A DNA stretch of 64,000 nucleotides from Candidatus Electrothrix communis (GTDB lineage Bacteria > Desulfobacterota > Desulfobulbia > Desulfobulbales > Desulfobulbaceae). Shown piece after piece: positions 27,526 through 36,269 of the stretch. The stretch spans positions 3,487,501 through 3,551,500 of the forward strand of contig CP130629.1 in the NCBI GenBank assembly GCA_030644725.1. The letters are read 5' to 3'. Position 1 is the first letter of the stretch; every line of letters begins with the position of its first letter. Under the pieces are notes generated by a model. The model made no database searches. It was not told the origin of the DNA and saw only the letters and a program-made list of their open reading frames with translations. Both the position numbers and the translations under genes were made by a program.

Positions 27526-28509
27526 ATGTCATTCAATCAAGGCGAATTAATCTTATACCAAACCGATGACGGTCAAACCGGGCTTGATGTCCAGCTGAAG
27601 GATGAGACGGTCTGGCTGACGCAGGCCCAAATGCAGGAACTGTTCGGTCGAGAGCGGTCAGTCCTGACCAAGCATATCAACAACGTGTTCAAGGAAGGTG
27701 AATTGGACAAAGAACGAGTATGTGCAAAATTTGCACATACTGCCGCAGATGGAAAAACGTATCAGGTGTCTCACTACAACCTCGACGTTATCATCTCGGT
27801 GGGTTACCGGGTAAAATCAAAACGCGGTACCCAGTTCCGTATCTGGGCCACCACTCTTCTGAAACAGCATCTGGTCCAGGGATACACCTTGAATCAGCAG
27901 AGGCTGGCGGAAAAAGGTGTTGCCGAGATTCATCAGGTGCTGGATTTGTTGAGTAGTACCTTGGAAAACCACGAATTGGTCAATGATGATGGCAGGTTTG
28001 TGCTTACCCTTGTTAAAAATTACGCCCGCACTTGGCGATTGCTCTGGCAATATGATGAAGATTCTTTACCCGTCCCCAGAAAAGGAGAGAAAACCGGTAG
28101 GGTACCAGAACCTGAGGAAGTGCGAAAAGCTATTGATTCGCTGCGCCTGGATCTGCTGGAACGAGGAGAGGCGACAGATATTTTTGGCAATGAGCGGGGT
28201 CAGGGCTTGGAGGGAATCCTCGGGGCTGTGCGGCAGAGTTTTGCCGGTCAGGATCTCTATCCGACTTTTGAGGAAAAGGCGGCCCATCTACTCTATTTTG
28301 TCATCAAAGATCATCCCTTTACAGATGGCAATAAACGGATTGGCTCATTTCTTTTTCTCCTGTTTTTACAGCTCAACCGGCATTGCTCGAAATTTGACGA
28401 CAAGGCCCTGGTCGCCCTGACCCTGCTCATCGCCTCCAGCGCACCGGAACAGAAAGACGTGCTCATTCGTTTGGTGGTTAACCTGATCAGCGAAACAACG
28501 GCGGAATGA
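27526..28509 (+). CDS. RhuM-Fic/DOC fusion protein
   Basis: The N-terminal half (residues 1-170) is a RhuM virulence-protein domain (ETVWLTQAQMQELFGRERSV, GYRVKSKRGTQFRIWAT). The C-terminal half is a Fic/DOC domain with HPFTDGNKRIGSFLFL. The core His and the GNKR variant resemble DOC-type enzymes, which may phosphorylate rather than adenylylate. The ATG at 27526 is preferred over GTG 27517 because of an AAGG close upstream. It follows the PIN toxin by 72 bp in the same direction. Its target is unknown. Confidence 0.9.
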   Translation: MSFNQGELILYQTDDGQTGLDVQLKDETVWLTQAQMQELFGRERSVLTKHINNVFKEGELDKERVCAKFAHTAADGKTYQVSHYNLDVIISVGYRVKSKRGTQFRIWATTLLKQHLVQGYTLNQQRLAEKGVAEIHQVLDLLSSTLENHELVNDDGRFVLTLVKNYARTWRLLWQYDEDSLPVPRKGEKTGRVPEPEEVRKAIDSLRLDLLERGEATDIFGNERGQGLEGILGAVRQSFAGQDLYPTFEEKAAHLLYFVIKDHPFTDGNKRIGSFLFLLFLQLNRHCSKFDDKALVALTLLIASSAPEQKDVLIRLVVNLISETTAE

Positions 28510-28535
28510 TGAATCCCTTCGGGACATCTCGTCCC

Positions 28536-28722
28536 AACCTAAAAATACACGAACCAGCGCAAATAATAATGATCCGCTGCGGTTCCGAAGGTATCCTCTT
28601 CATCCCCGTAATACAGGAAAGCCCCCAACCCCAGGGTCATTTCATCGCTTAAGCTGTATTCCAGAGAAGGAGCAACAAAGCCGGACGAGTCCTCAAGGGA
28701 GGTGATGCCGAGCAGGCCGCAT
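28536..28722 (-). pseudogene. Duplicated C-terminal fragment of the outer-membrane protein at 33011
   Basis: About 180 bp are almost the same as the 3' end of the gene at 33011-33982. The encoded 60 residues match its last 62 with only a few changes (TSLEDSSGFVAPSLEYSLSD, YYLRWFVYF). Identity stops sharply at the GCCGCA word near 28722. No upstream part is present, so it cannot be a working barrel. It lies just past the stop of the peptidase-barrel gene. Confidence 0.88.
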
Positions 28723-28746
28723 AACAAAACAACAGAAACAACATTG

Positions 28747-31659
28747 CTAATTCCTGAACAGCTTCAGGTAAATGAAAAATTCATTATACGAATCGTTGAA
28801 TTCATCCCAAGCATGAGCAAACCCCAGGGACAGAGTCGCATCGACAGTGTAAAAATTTGTCAAATACCAGTTGTTCTGCATCCCGATATTCCAATATCGG
28901 GCGGATTCATTTTCCAGCTCTGTATAAAGCTGCTGATGAAATATGGCGAGATCGGTACGTTTTACATAACTGTCTCCGAACCGCCAACCGATTTTCATTG
29001 AGGGGAATAGATTTTCCACTGTCAGTTTGGCATATGCGTCAGCGACTTGGCTGTTCTCACCGAGTCCTGTAAAATTTTCAGGCAGCCGGTAGCGTCGGAC
29101 TGTCTGCTTTTCTAAAAACTGGCCTCCGAATCCTTCAAAATAAAACAGACTTTCTCCAAGAGGGTCGCCCCAGCTCTTTCCCGTTGCCGTCTGAATGCGG
29201 AAGATATTATGGGGAAGAAAAAGGGGAGTGAACCAGTTGACTTCTCCAGACAGCACAGCGGCATCGATATCAAATGCATCGACCGAGTGGATTTTCTGAA
29301 CCTGTCCGCTCAGCCGGTATCCTTTTTCATCATCAACACTACCGATGCTCATTCGTGAATTCTTCAGGCGGAACCCTGTGCCGAAACTGAATGTCTCCTC
29401 GCTGCTTTCCCCGCCGAAATCATCATATTTCCATTTATTCCAGCCGACTGAAAAGGTCTGCTCAAGGGTTTTCGGGCGATCGTATATCCAGAATTTTTTA
29501 TATTCCGAGAAAAAGCCGTTATGGACCCTCCGTACATCACGTTGATTCGCCAGGTCATAAAACGAAGTCGGCAGATGTTGGAAGCCGATCTCCAAGGTGT
29601 TCCGATAAGCATAGGTGCTACTTAGATGCATATTGTTTTCAGAGTCAGGGCCTTGGGACCAGCCGCTCTGTAACGACAGGCGATGCTCGCTCAGAGGATC
29701 CTGCATTTCCAGATAGAGCCCGAAAGCGGTCTGCTGACCATACGAGGCCACTACAGGAATCAGGGTGTTTTTTCGGAGGTGTAGCAGGCCGTGATACACT
29801 TCTCCATACGGCTGTTGCCCGGCTGGATCGGGGACAGCCGGTTTCAGGCGCCATTCACGCAGTTCCGGATGATTTTCAATCACCTGCTGTCCACGGTAGC
29901 GGATCGCAGCTAGTCCTTCCACCGGTCTGTCGGGAATAATAACAGGTTGAAATCCCTTACCGGTAAACTGATAGGCAAAAATACGTTCCTGATCCAGAAC
30001 CAAGGGATGAAACAGACCGGTGAGCGTGTTGCTCAGTACCTCCACTCTGTCGTTGCCGATCCGCTGACGAAAAATATTGGAAACACCGCTGGTATAGGCG
30101 TTCCAGTACACAATGTCCCCGTCCACCCCCCAGGAAGGATGCTCCGGGCTGCCTTGCCGGGTCAGAACGGTGTAGAGTAGTCTTTTTTCCTTTAGCAACT
30201 TTTCCAGATCAATAAGGATGATTTCTTGTTCGCCGCTGCCCCTGTGAAGGGTCGCCAGCATGGAATCACCTTCGGAATGAATCTGCAGCTGCCCTAGTAC
30301 GGTATTCACAGGCAGTGAAATCAGAGGAATAAATTTCCTGTATGGAAAAGGGGATACAACCAGAACCGAGCGGGCCTGACGGATCTGTATTCCCCACAGA
30401 TCCCGGTTACGCGGATTGACAGTCAGGCTGCCTATCCGGGCATCTCTGAACAGTCGTTTACTTTCCTGGGTGTGCATGTCCACCGCCCACAAATCACGGT
30501 ACCCTCGGTCGTTATGGGTGGTGAAAAAGAAAAACTGCTGCTGGTCAAAGGCTGTGGATGCGACCTGAATCAGCGAAGGAGTTATCAGGGTATGAATTTC
30601 CTTCAGCTGCCCGTCTGCTAAATTCAACTGTTCTATGGCGGTAAATTTATCGGGCCGGAGGCTTGCCAGCAGAACGGAATGATCGGTGTTTTTATACGCT
30701 CTGGTCACCCAACCCAGCGGTTCGGTGAGCGGCTGCACCGGAGTCAGGGGATATTTTCGGATCCTCTTAAGATTTTCGTGTTGAAATTCTTCTTCAGCAT
30801 GAAGAAACTGATTCCAGGCGGTTTCCAGGTCAGTTCCGAAGACCTGCTGGAATTTTGTCTGGAAATGCAGATGCTCCTGGTCTGGGGCAAGCCGTACCCA
30901 GTCCAGCAATGCGGACAGATCGTAACGGAGCACGAGATGGGTCATAAAACGGGCTCCGTACAGATAAGCTGTGCTTCCCAGCAGGAACGAGTCATCGTTG
31001 AAATCCACATCCTCCCAGCTCTCTCCGGGCGTATTTTCATATGCCAAGGTGCGAAAATACATTTCATCGTAACTGCCTAACACGCGACCGTATCCGCCGT
31101 TGAGCCAGGTTTCCATAAACACCGCAATTCCCTCCTGATACCATGTCGGAGTAAAACGGCCTTTATTAGTGAGCAAGGAAAAGGGAAGAGTCAGGGGGCT
31201 GTCTTTGACCGGCATGACTTTACCGAGAATGCTGCGCAGCCGTTTTTTGCTTCGGGATGCCTGATCCGCTGTGATGATATGAACCAGTTCATGGCTGAAG
31301 AGCCACTGAAACTGGTTATCGAACCGACCTGATTCATATTCTCCCTGATCGAACGGAGCAATATCCAGAGTGACTGTATTATGAGGCAGGGCAGTGGCAC
31401 TCCCGCCGCCGACATCTCGATGATCCTGAATGATGACTGTAATCGGTTCGGTGGGTTGATAACTGAAGATTTCCTGGAGACTATATAAGGCGGTTTCTGC
31501 ACCTATGATAATCCGGGGAAGTAAGGGCTGATGCTGTTCCCGGTAGATGAAATGGAAATGTTCTGTGCTGAAGTGGTGCCGTTCAGCGGCCTGGGTGAGG
31601 GAAGTGAAGAGAAAAAGGAGAGGTAGGAGAACCGTTAGGCCGGATAAAATTGATGTCAT
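28747..31659 (-). CDS. Secreted gluzincin peptidase - propeller - outer-membrane barrel fusion
   Basis: This 970-residue protein has a signal peptide (LSGLTVLLPLLFLFTSLTQA). A peptidase-MA-like domain follows, with HELVHIITA as the zinc motif and a downstream glutamate in WYQEGIAVFMET (residues about 120-195). Residues about 300-620 show beta-propeller-like repeats (VTRAYKNTDHSVLLASL, GSPEHPSWGVDGDIVYW) as in TolB. The last 300 residues look like an outer-membrane beta-barrel ending in FNEFFIYLKLFRN-like strands (FFIYLKLFRN). It probably sits in the outer membrane with the protease in the periplasm or at the surface. Substrates are unknown. Confidence 0.82.
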   Translation of the reverse strand: MTSILSGLTVLLPLLFLFTSLTQAAERHHFSTEHFHFIYREQHQPLLPRIIIGAETALYSLQEIFSYQPTEPITVIIQDHRDVGGGSATALPHNTVTLDIAPFDQGEYESGRFDNQFQWLFSHELVHIITADQASRSKKRLRSILGKVMPVKDSPLTLPFSLLTNKGRFTPTWYQEGIAVFMETWLNGGYGRVLGSYDEMYFRTLAYENTPGESWEDVDFNDDSFLLGSTAYLYGARFMTHLVLRYDLSALLDWVRLAPDQEHLHFQTKFQQVFGTDLETAWNQFLHAEEEFQHENLKRIRKYPLTPVQPLTEPLGWVTRAYKNTDHSVLLASLRPDKFTAIEQLNLADGQLKEIHTLITPSLIQVASTAFDQQQFFFFTTHNDRGYRDLWAVDMHTQESKRLFRDARIGSLTVNPRNRDLWGIQIRQARSVLVVSPFPYRKFIPLISLPVNTVLGQLQIHSEGDSMLATLHRGSGEQEIILIDLEKLLKEKRLLYTVLTRQGSPEHPSWGVDGDIVYWNAYTSGVSNIFRQRIGNDRVEVLSNTLTGLFHPLVLDQERIFAYQFTGKGFQPVIIPDRPVEGLAAIRYRGQQVIENHPELREWRLKPAVPDPAGQQPYGEVYHGLLHLRKNTLIPVVASYGQQTAFGLYLEMQDPLSEHRLSLQSGWSQGPDSENNMHLSSTYAYRNTLEIGFQHLPTSFYDLANQRDVRRVHNGFFSEYKKFWIYDRPKTLEQTFSVGWNKWKYDDFGGESSEETFSFGTGFRLKNSRMSIGSVDDEKGYRLSGQVQKIHSVDAFDIDAAVLSGEVNWFTPLFLPHNIFRIQTATGKSWGDPLGESLFYFEGFGGQFLEKQTVRRYRLPENFTGLGENSQVADAYAKLTVENLFPSMKIGWRFGDSYVKRTDLAIFHQQLYTELENESARYWNIGMQNNWYLTNFYTVDATLSLGFAHAWDEFNDSYNEFFIYLKLFRN

Positions 31660-31774
31660 GTGATGCCCGGCACAGAGGATAGCGCATTGGAGTCATATTA
31701 TTGTGGGAAACAACACATTGTGGAGCTTCTTATGAGAGCTTTGAATGTTTAACCGGCAAAGCCGTTGAAATCTG

Positions 31775-31799
31775 ACCACCCCCAGAGGGGGTGGTTTTC
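31775..31799 (+). terminator. GC-rich hairpin followed by TTTTCT
   Basis: ACCACCCCC (31775-31783) pairs perfectly with GGGGGTGGT (31787-31795) across a 3-nt loop and is followed by TTTTCT. No plus-strand gene lies upstream, so it may belong to a repeat element rather than end a transcript; on the minus strand no T-run follows. Confidence 0.35.
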
Positions 31800-31817
31800 T
31801 CTCACGAAGCCTCCGGC

Positions 31818-32142
31818 TCTATACCTTAAATGTTGCTCGAAATCCTAGCTGAAAAGAATGAAAGGTCGCAATAATAACAATTTAAGTTGACATTAAAATG
31901 ACACTCACCTTAAATCATTGACTTTTTCAAATAACTACCGTCAGTTGCTTGAAAATACAAACAAAATTCAGAATCGTTTTTCCAAGCTCAAAATAAAACA
32001 ATTAATGTCAAATCATATAGTTATATATTTTACAAGCTAAAATTATCTCCCTGCGGTTCGCAGTGAAAAAATATTACTTCAATATATCTATTTTATTAAA
32101 AAAATATGGATTTTTGGTTAATTTCGAGCAACATTTAAGTAT
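31818..32142. mobile_element. MITE-like element with about 20-bp terminal inverted repeats
   Basis: CTTAAATGTTGCTCGAAAT at about 31824-31842 recurs in inverted orientation as ATTTCGAGCAACATTTAAG at about 32119-32137. Flanking TATAC words extend the match with one gap. The 320-bp interior is AT-rich, carries only a short hypothetical frame and encodes no transposase. It sits next to the 3' end of the AEVQELG-repeat gene, whose stop is at 32144. Confidence 0.6.
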
Positions 32143-32143
32143 A

Positions 32144-32671
32144 CTAAAACGATGGGGGAGCGATGCGCCTGCCAAGCTCCTGCACCTCAGCTCTGTCCTT
32201 TTTTATGACTGTTTTGTCACCCAAGTCCTGCACCTCAGCACTGCTTCTCATTGGATGAACTTGGCCTCCACCCAAGTCCTGCACCTCTGCTCTGTCCTTT
32301 GTTGAAAGTACCCTACCAAGCTCCTGCACTTCAGCTTTATCCCTTGCATCACCACTTATCGAGACCCCAAGTTCTTGCACCTCGGCACTATTCCTCACCA
32401 TTGGTGCAATCCCGTTGCCAAGCTCCTGCACCTCTGCTCTCTCTCTTACTTGAGCTGGAAGGGTCATACTCCCCCCTAGTTCTTGTACCTCAGCACTGCT
32501 GCCTGCCATCATGTGCTGCCCGGAAACATCAGCACGGCCTTTAACAGCAGCTACGGTCAACTCAACGGATGCCAACGGCGCAGTATAACGGTGTGCTGTT
32601 TCAATCTCTCCGGCAACGGCGGATCCAAAAATCAGAGAACATGCGGCGACGAATAATAAAGTCTTTTTCAT
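32144..32671 (-). CDS. Secreted protein with seven AEVQ(E/D)LG repeats
   Basis: The 175-residue protein starts at 32671, where GAGGAGGAGT lies 6 nt upstream. The signal peptide MKKTLLFVAACSLIFGSAVA is unambiguous. The mature part has seven copies of the heptapeptide AEVQELG or AEVQDLG, each preceded by a charged or small residue and spaced 17-25 residues apart with unrelated linkers. No known repeat family is recognised. The even spacing suggests a repeated binding or assembly site in the periplasm or on the surface. The gene is free-standing between a MITE-like element and the porin gene. Confidence 0.88.
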   Translation of the reverse strand: MKKTLLFVAACSLIFGSAVAGEIETAHRYTAPLASVELTVAAVKGRADVSGQHMMAGSSAEVQELGGSMTLPAQVRERAEVQELGNGIAPMVRNSAEVQELGVSISGDARDKAEVQELGRVLSTKDRAEVQDLGGGQVHPMRSSAEVQDLGDKTVIKKDRAEVQELGRRIAPPSF

Positions 32672-33010
32672 GATACTCCTCCTCAAAAATGGTTTACAGA
32701 TAAACATCCTTTCCTTCCTGTATTAAACATTAATTTTCAATAGGAAATTTGTCAACAGGTAAGAAGAATAAAACAGCAGACCGCTGTCGTTTTCCTTCTC
32801 TCCTCTGCCGACCGGGAGCTGTGCGTTCTCCCCCTTCTGTGCAATGCTCTAAGAAGAGAAACCTGGAAGAACTTGCCAGGACAAAGCCCCCCAGTGACCC
32901 TGAGCACCGCACCTTTCCTTTCTTCACAGCCTGAATTTCCTTTTTCGTCTGCCGGATAATACTCGTTTTGTATCATCTGGATATCCTGATGACCCAACGG
33001 GGTGTACAGA
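32672..33010. other. Gene-free stretch of about 340 bp
   Basis: Only short shadow frames are present. The segment holds the promoter side of the AEVQELG-repeat gene and the 3' flank of the outer-membrane protein gene at 33011. No terminator hairpin is evident. Confidence 0.5.
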
Positions 33011-33982
33011 TTAAAAATACACAAACCAACGCAAATAGTAGTGATCCGCCGCGCTTCCGAATATATCCTCTTCATCCCCGTAATACAGGAAAGCCCCCAA
33101 CCCCAGGGTCATTTCATCGCTTAAGCTGTATTCCAGAGAAGGAGCAACAAAGCCGGACGAGTCCTCAAGGGAGGTGACGCCGAGCAGGCCGCAGGCCCAG
33201 AGCATGGCGGGCTGATAGCTCAGCATGCCGCCCAGATAATCACCCTCGTCCTCATCTGAAAATTTATATTCGCCAAGTAGGGTCAGTGAATTGGCAAAGC
33301 CGTACTCGGCCCCGACAATAAACTCGGTGTGCCGCTCGCCGCTGGAACGGTCATGAAAACTACCGCCCTCGCTCCGTAACTCAATCCCGGTGTCCGGGAG
33401 ACGGCCTGCCAGCTCCCAGCCGATGATGTCTTGATCATTGTCCTCATCCACCAGCCCGATCAGAGCCACATCGACATATTCGAGATACCCCTTGATCCGC
33501 ATTGCTGCTTTATCCCGAGCCAGCGTAACATCCATGTTGGATAGCTCAGTAAAGGCGTACTCATAGCGGAGGGATTCCGTGCCGATCCGTTCGTCCGGCT
33601 CGACCGCCTCAGGATCCACCGGGTTGAACACATCAACGGGATTCCAGATTCGACCGACTCCCAACGGGATACGCTGTTTGCCTGCGGACCAGAAATGCTT
33701 CAGCCCCTTATACTGGAGATAGGCCCGATAGACCGAGGTTTTGTTCCCCAGACTGTCCGGGGTCGCGGTGTATCGGGTTTTATTGTCAACAATCACCCTG
33801 CCGACAATATCGGAATACTCTTTATGCTCCAGGGTAAGCTCCGCCCGTAACCGGTTGAAGTCGGTAAAATGATGCAGTTCATCGTAGCCAGCGATATTGG
33901 TGTTCTCCAGGCCGAGTTCCGGGCTGATCCCCAGCATCCCGAACGCCAGCATTTTGTTCAGCTTGTTACTGAATGCGCTCAT
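33011..33982 (-). CDS. Outer-membrane beta-barrel protein of an ABC export operon
   Basis: At 323 residues, the protein is dominated by alternating amphipathic strands (LRAELTLEHKEYSDIVGRVI, SVYRAYLQYKGLKHFWSAGK, and the C-terminal HYYLRWFVYF with terminal Phe). It is similar in style to DUF1302 or alginate-porin-like barrels. No strong signal peptide is seen at the annotated start, so the N-terminus may be lost or mis-assigned. It overlaps the ATPase gene by 17 bp and is the last gene of the LolA/FtsX/FtsX/LolD operon. Its 3' end was copied to 28536-28722. Confidence 0.78.
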   Translation of the reverse strand: MSAFSNKLNKMLAFGMLGISPELGLENTNIAGYDELHHFTDFNRLRAELTLEHKEYSDIVGRVIVDNKTRYTATPDSLGNKTSVYRAYLQYKGLKHFWSAGKQRIPLGVGRIWNPVDVFNPVDPEAVEPDERIGTESLRYEYAFTELSNMDVTLARDKAAMRIKGYLEYVDVALIGLVDEDNDQDIIGWELAGRLPDTGIELRSEGGSFHDRSSGERHTEFIVGAEYGFANSLTLLGEYKFSDEDEGDYLGGMLSYQPAMLWACGLLGVTSLEDSSGFVAPSLEYSLSDEMTLGLGAFLYYGDEEDIFGSAADHYYLRWFVYF

Positions 33983-34658
33983 CAGAAATAATTTCCCCGT
34001 CCTTTAGGACGATAGAGTGTCTTGCCTTATCTATAACCAGTGGATCATGTGAGGAAAAGATGACTGTCACCCCCTCATCCTCGTTGAGCCGCTCCATCAT
34101 ATCCATCAAGGACGCAGCTGTTTTAGAATCAAGGTTGGCGGTCGGTTCATCAGCAAGAATGAGCTTTGGGGTCGCCGCCACGGCCCGTGCCACAGCCACT
34201 CGCTGTTGCTGGCCTCCGCTGAGCTGACTGGGCAGTTTGTTGAGCAGGGTCTCTATTTCGAGTTTGCGGGCCACTTCCATGACGCGGGTATCGCATTCTT
34301 CTTGGTCCCGCCCCTGGAGTCTCATGACATATTCGATATTTTCCTTGGCCGTAAGCACCGGGATGAGGTTATAGGCCTGAAAGACAAAGCCGATCTGATC
34401 ACGACGGATAATGGAAAGCTCTTTTTCTGACAACCCGGTCAGCACCTGACCCGAAAGGAGCACTTCACCGCCGGTGGCCTCATCAAGACCGCCGATGATA
34501 TTGAGCAGGGTGGTCTTGCCGCTGCCGGAGGGGCCGGAGAGCACCGCAAAATCACCTTGCTTGACAGCGATGTTGATATTACGCAAAGCCGTCACTTCCA
34601 CTTCTTTATCAGGCTGAAAGGTTTTGTTGAGCTGTTTTACTTCAAGAAAGGTCTTCAT
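33966..34658 (-). CDS. ABC transporter ATP-binding protein, LolD/MacB type
   Basis: At 230 residues, it has Walker A LSGPSGSGKTTLLN, the Q-loop in GFVFQAYNLIPVLTAKENI, the signature LSGGQQQR and Walker B LILADEPTANLD. This is the ATPase of FtsX-type systems that extract or release lipoproteins and other envelope substrates (MacB/LolD/FtsE class). The start at 34658 is chosen over 34682 because GAGGAC lies upstream and the longer form would add MRIRGHVT. It lies between the second permease gene and the barrel gene, with overlaps on both sides. Confidence 0.93.
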   Translation of the reverse strand: MKTFLEVKQLNKTFQPDKEVEVTALRNINIAVKQGDFAVLSGPSGSGKTTLLNIIGGLDEATGGEVLLSGQVLTGLSEKELSIIRRDQIGFVFQAYNLIPVLTAKENIEYVMRLQGRDQEECDTRVMEVARKLEIETLLNKLPSQLSGGQQQRVAVARAVAATPKLILADEPTANLDSKTAASLMDMMERLNEDEGVTVIFSSHDPLVIDKARHSIVLKDGEIISDERIQ

Positions 34659-34678
34659 TGTTACGTGTCCTCGTATCC

Positions 34679-35902
34679 TCATATGGTATTGATAGCTTCG
34701 ATCGGTTTTGCTTTCTTTAAGACCCGCAACGGGATCAATATACTTAAAAATGTGGCACCGGTCACAGCAATCAGCGCGGTTACAAAATAACTCGGTCGGA
34801 TAATCGCATAGGTGACCGCATCCATACCGAACGCTTCAAAGGCATCGCTGAAAATGCTGAGGTCAAGACCGTAGATCTTAAAATAGTACAGGGTGCTGAA
34901 CCCGATCAGGGAACCCAGGCCGAAACCGATGAAGCCCATGAAAAAGGACTCGGCAAGGATAATCTTACATATCTCGCTGAAACGGGTGCCTATAGCAAGC
35001 ATGATCCCGAATTCCCGTAACCGTTCCAGCACTGAGACCAGCATCACCCCGAATATCCCCAGAGCGGCCACGCAGAAAATCAGCAGATTGGTGATCAGAT
35101 TAAACCCTTCCATCATGACCCTGGACTGGAGCAGGGCAGGGTAGAGTTCATCCCAGCGTTGCACATCCAGCTCCGGAAAATTTTCGTGCAGTTCCTGCTG
35201 TAATCCGGCAATCTGCCCTTCATCATGGAGCAGAACCGCGACCTGGGCCGCGCCGTTCTCAATGGCCAGCAGCTTACGCATCTGCTTCTTGCTGAGAAAC
35301 ACGGCATTTTCATCCAGTGCCATATTATTCGTCTTGAGGATCCCGCTGATTCTGAGTGCTGCTGAGGAAACCTCGTGCAAACTATCCTGGGCCGAGACAA
35401 TGATCTTGCCGCCGACCCGGACTTGCAGCTTCTCAGCCAGTTTATAGCCGATGATCGCGCCACGTCCTTTTGTGCCGAAATGAAAATCCCCCTGGTGCAA
35501 GTATCCTCCGAGGCGACCGTGCCGCTCTTCCGCCTCTAGGTCAACACCGAGCAGAACCGCACCGCGTGAATAATGGGCGGTCGCTACCAGCCCGTCCTGC
35601 TTGAGGCGTTTCACGTAGCTTTTTACCCGTGCATCATCGGCAAGCAGCGCATCCAGCTTTTTTTCATTACCGATCCAGCGGGACAGGTCAGGATCAAGCC
35701 GGTAGCCTTTGCCGAAAAAAGAGATGTGGCCGCTGTCGCTGCGGATGGCATTGCCGATCATCTGCTCGGTCATGCCGTCATAAATTCCTTCCATGAAGAG
35801 CAGGCCCCAGAGGCTGACCGCGATCATCAGCACCAGCAGGACCGAACGGGCCCGGCGGCGAATGAGCGATGCCCAGGCGATTTTGGCTGTCATTGTAAAC
35901 AT
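34679..35902 (-). CDS. FtsX/MacB-like ABC transporter permease 2
   Basis: This 407-residue permease has an N-terminal transmembrane segment (SVLLVLMIAVSLWGLLF), a large periplasmic MacB-PCD-like domain (about residues 45-250) and three C-terminal transmembrane helices. The FtsX signature region is ERLREFGIMLAIGTRFSEI. It likely forms a heterodimer with the permease at 39129-40342. Between the two, 3.2 kb of foreign-looking genes now intervene. GAGG lies about 10 nt before the start. Its stop overlaps the ATPase start region. Confidence 0.92.
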   Translation of the reverse strand: MFTMTAKIAWASLIRRRARSVLLVLMIAVSLWGLLFMEGIYDGMTEQMIGNAIRSDSGHISFFGKGYRLDPDLSRWIGNEKKLDALLADDARVKSYVKRLKQDGLVATAHYSRGAVLLGVDLEAEERHGRLGGYLHQGDFHFGTKGRGAIIGYKLAEKLQVRVGGKIIVSAQDSLHEVSSAALRISGILKTNNMALDENAVFLSKKQMRKLLAIENGAAQVAVLLHDEGQIAGLQQELHENFPELDVQRWDELYPALLQSRVMMEGFNLITNLLIFCVAALGIFGVMLVSVLERLREFGIMLAIGTRFSEICKIILAESFFMGFIGFGLGSLIGFSTLYYFKIYGLDLSIFSDAFEAFGMDAVTYAIIRPSYFVTALIAVTGATFLSILIPLRVLKKAKPIEAINTI

Positions 35903-36204
35903 AGCGTATATCCTCTGTATAATTACCCTTTGTAGAAGGTTATTGGTTTTGTTCCTGCTGAATTTCTACATCCTCCTGGATGCGAAATCATAAATTTTCT
36001 TATTTCTGCACGGCTTAACTCGGTTCAATTACTTTTCGACTTGATGAATTATCTTCTGCCACGAAGACGATGAAGGGTTCGCCACCTAGAATGAGCTAAG
36101 GGGCGGCAAGCGAGTTACCCCGAAACTGGTTTAGAATTTATAAGATTTATTTCAACTTTGAATTTGCAAATGGCATAGCCTCTTGCCGTCCCTCTTGAGC
36201 GGCT
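35903..36204. other. Gene-free spacer at the left edge of the cassette block
   Basis: The 300 bp between the permease 2 start and the attC-like site carry no ORF with recognisable features. If the integron reading is right, this is either an empty cassette or original operon spacer. Confidence 0.5.
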
Positions 36205-36265
36205 GGTTCAAACGGTTCAGATTGTGGCTCGCTGCGCTCGCACAATCTAACCTTATTCGTTAGCA
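36205..36265 (-). other. attC-like recombination site A
   Basis: On the minus strand the site starts TGCTAAC (36259-36265), five bases after the GNAT stop. An imperfect palindrome follows, in which GGTTAGATTGTG pairs with CACAATCTGAACC with one extrahelical G, and it ends CCGTTTG. Unpaired spacer, stems and a bulged base are the classic attC layout. A matching GTTAGCA box lies just before the GNAT start (36721-36727), as expected for an inserted cassette. A 54-bp segment is identical to site C near 52.9 kb. Confidence 0.75.
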
Positions 36266-36269
36266 TTTT

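Noticed and set aside
28702-31080. Several plus-strand ORFs of 70-180 codons over the peptidase-barrel gene
   Set aside because: They lie antisense to a long gene with clear motifs and have no ribosome-binding sites or recognisable domains.
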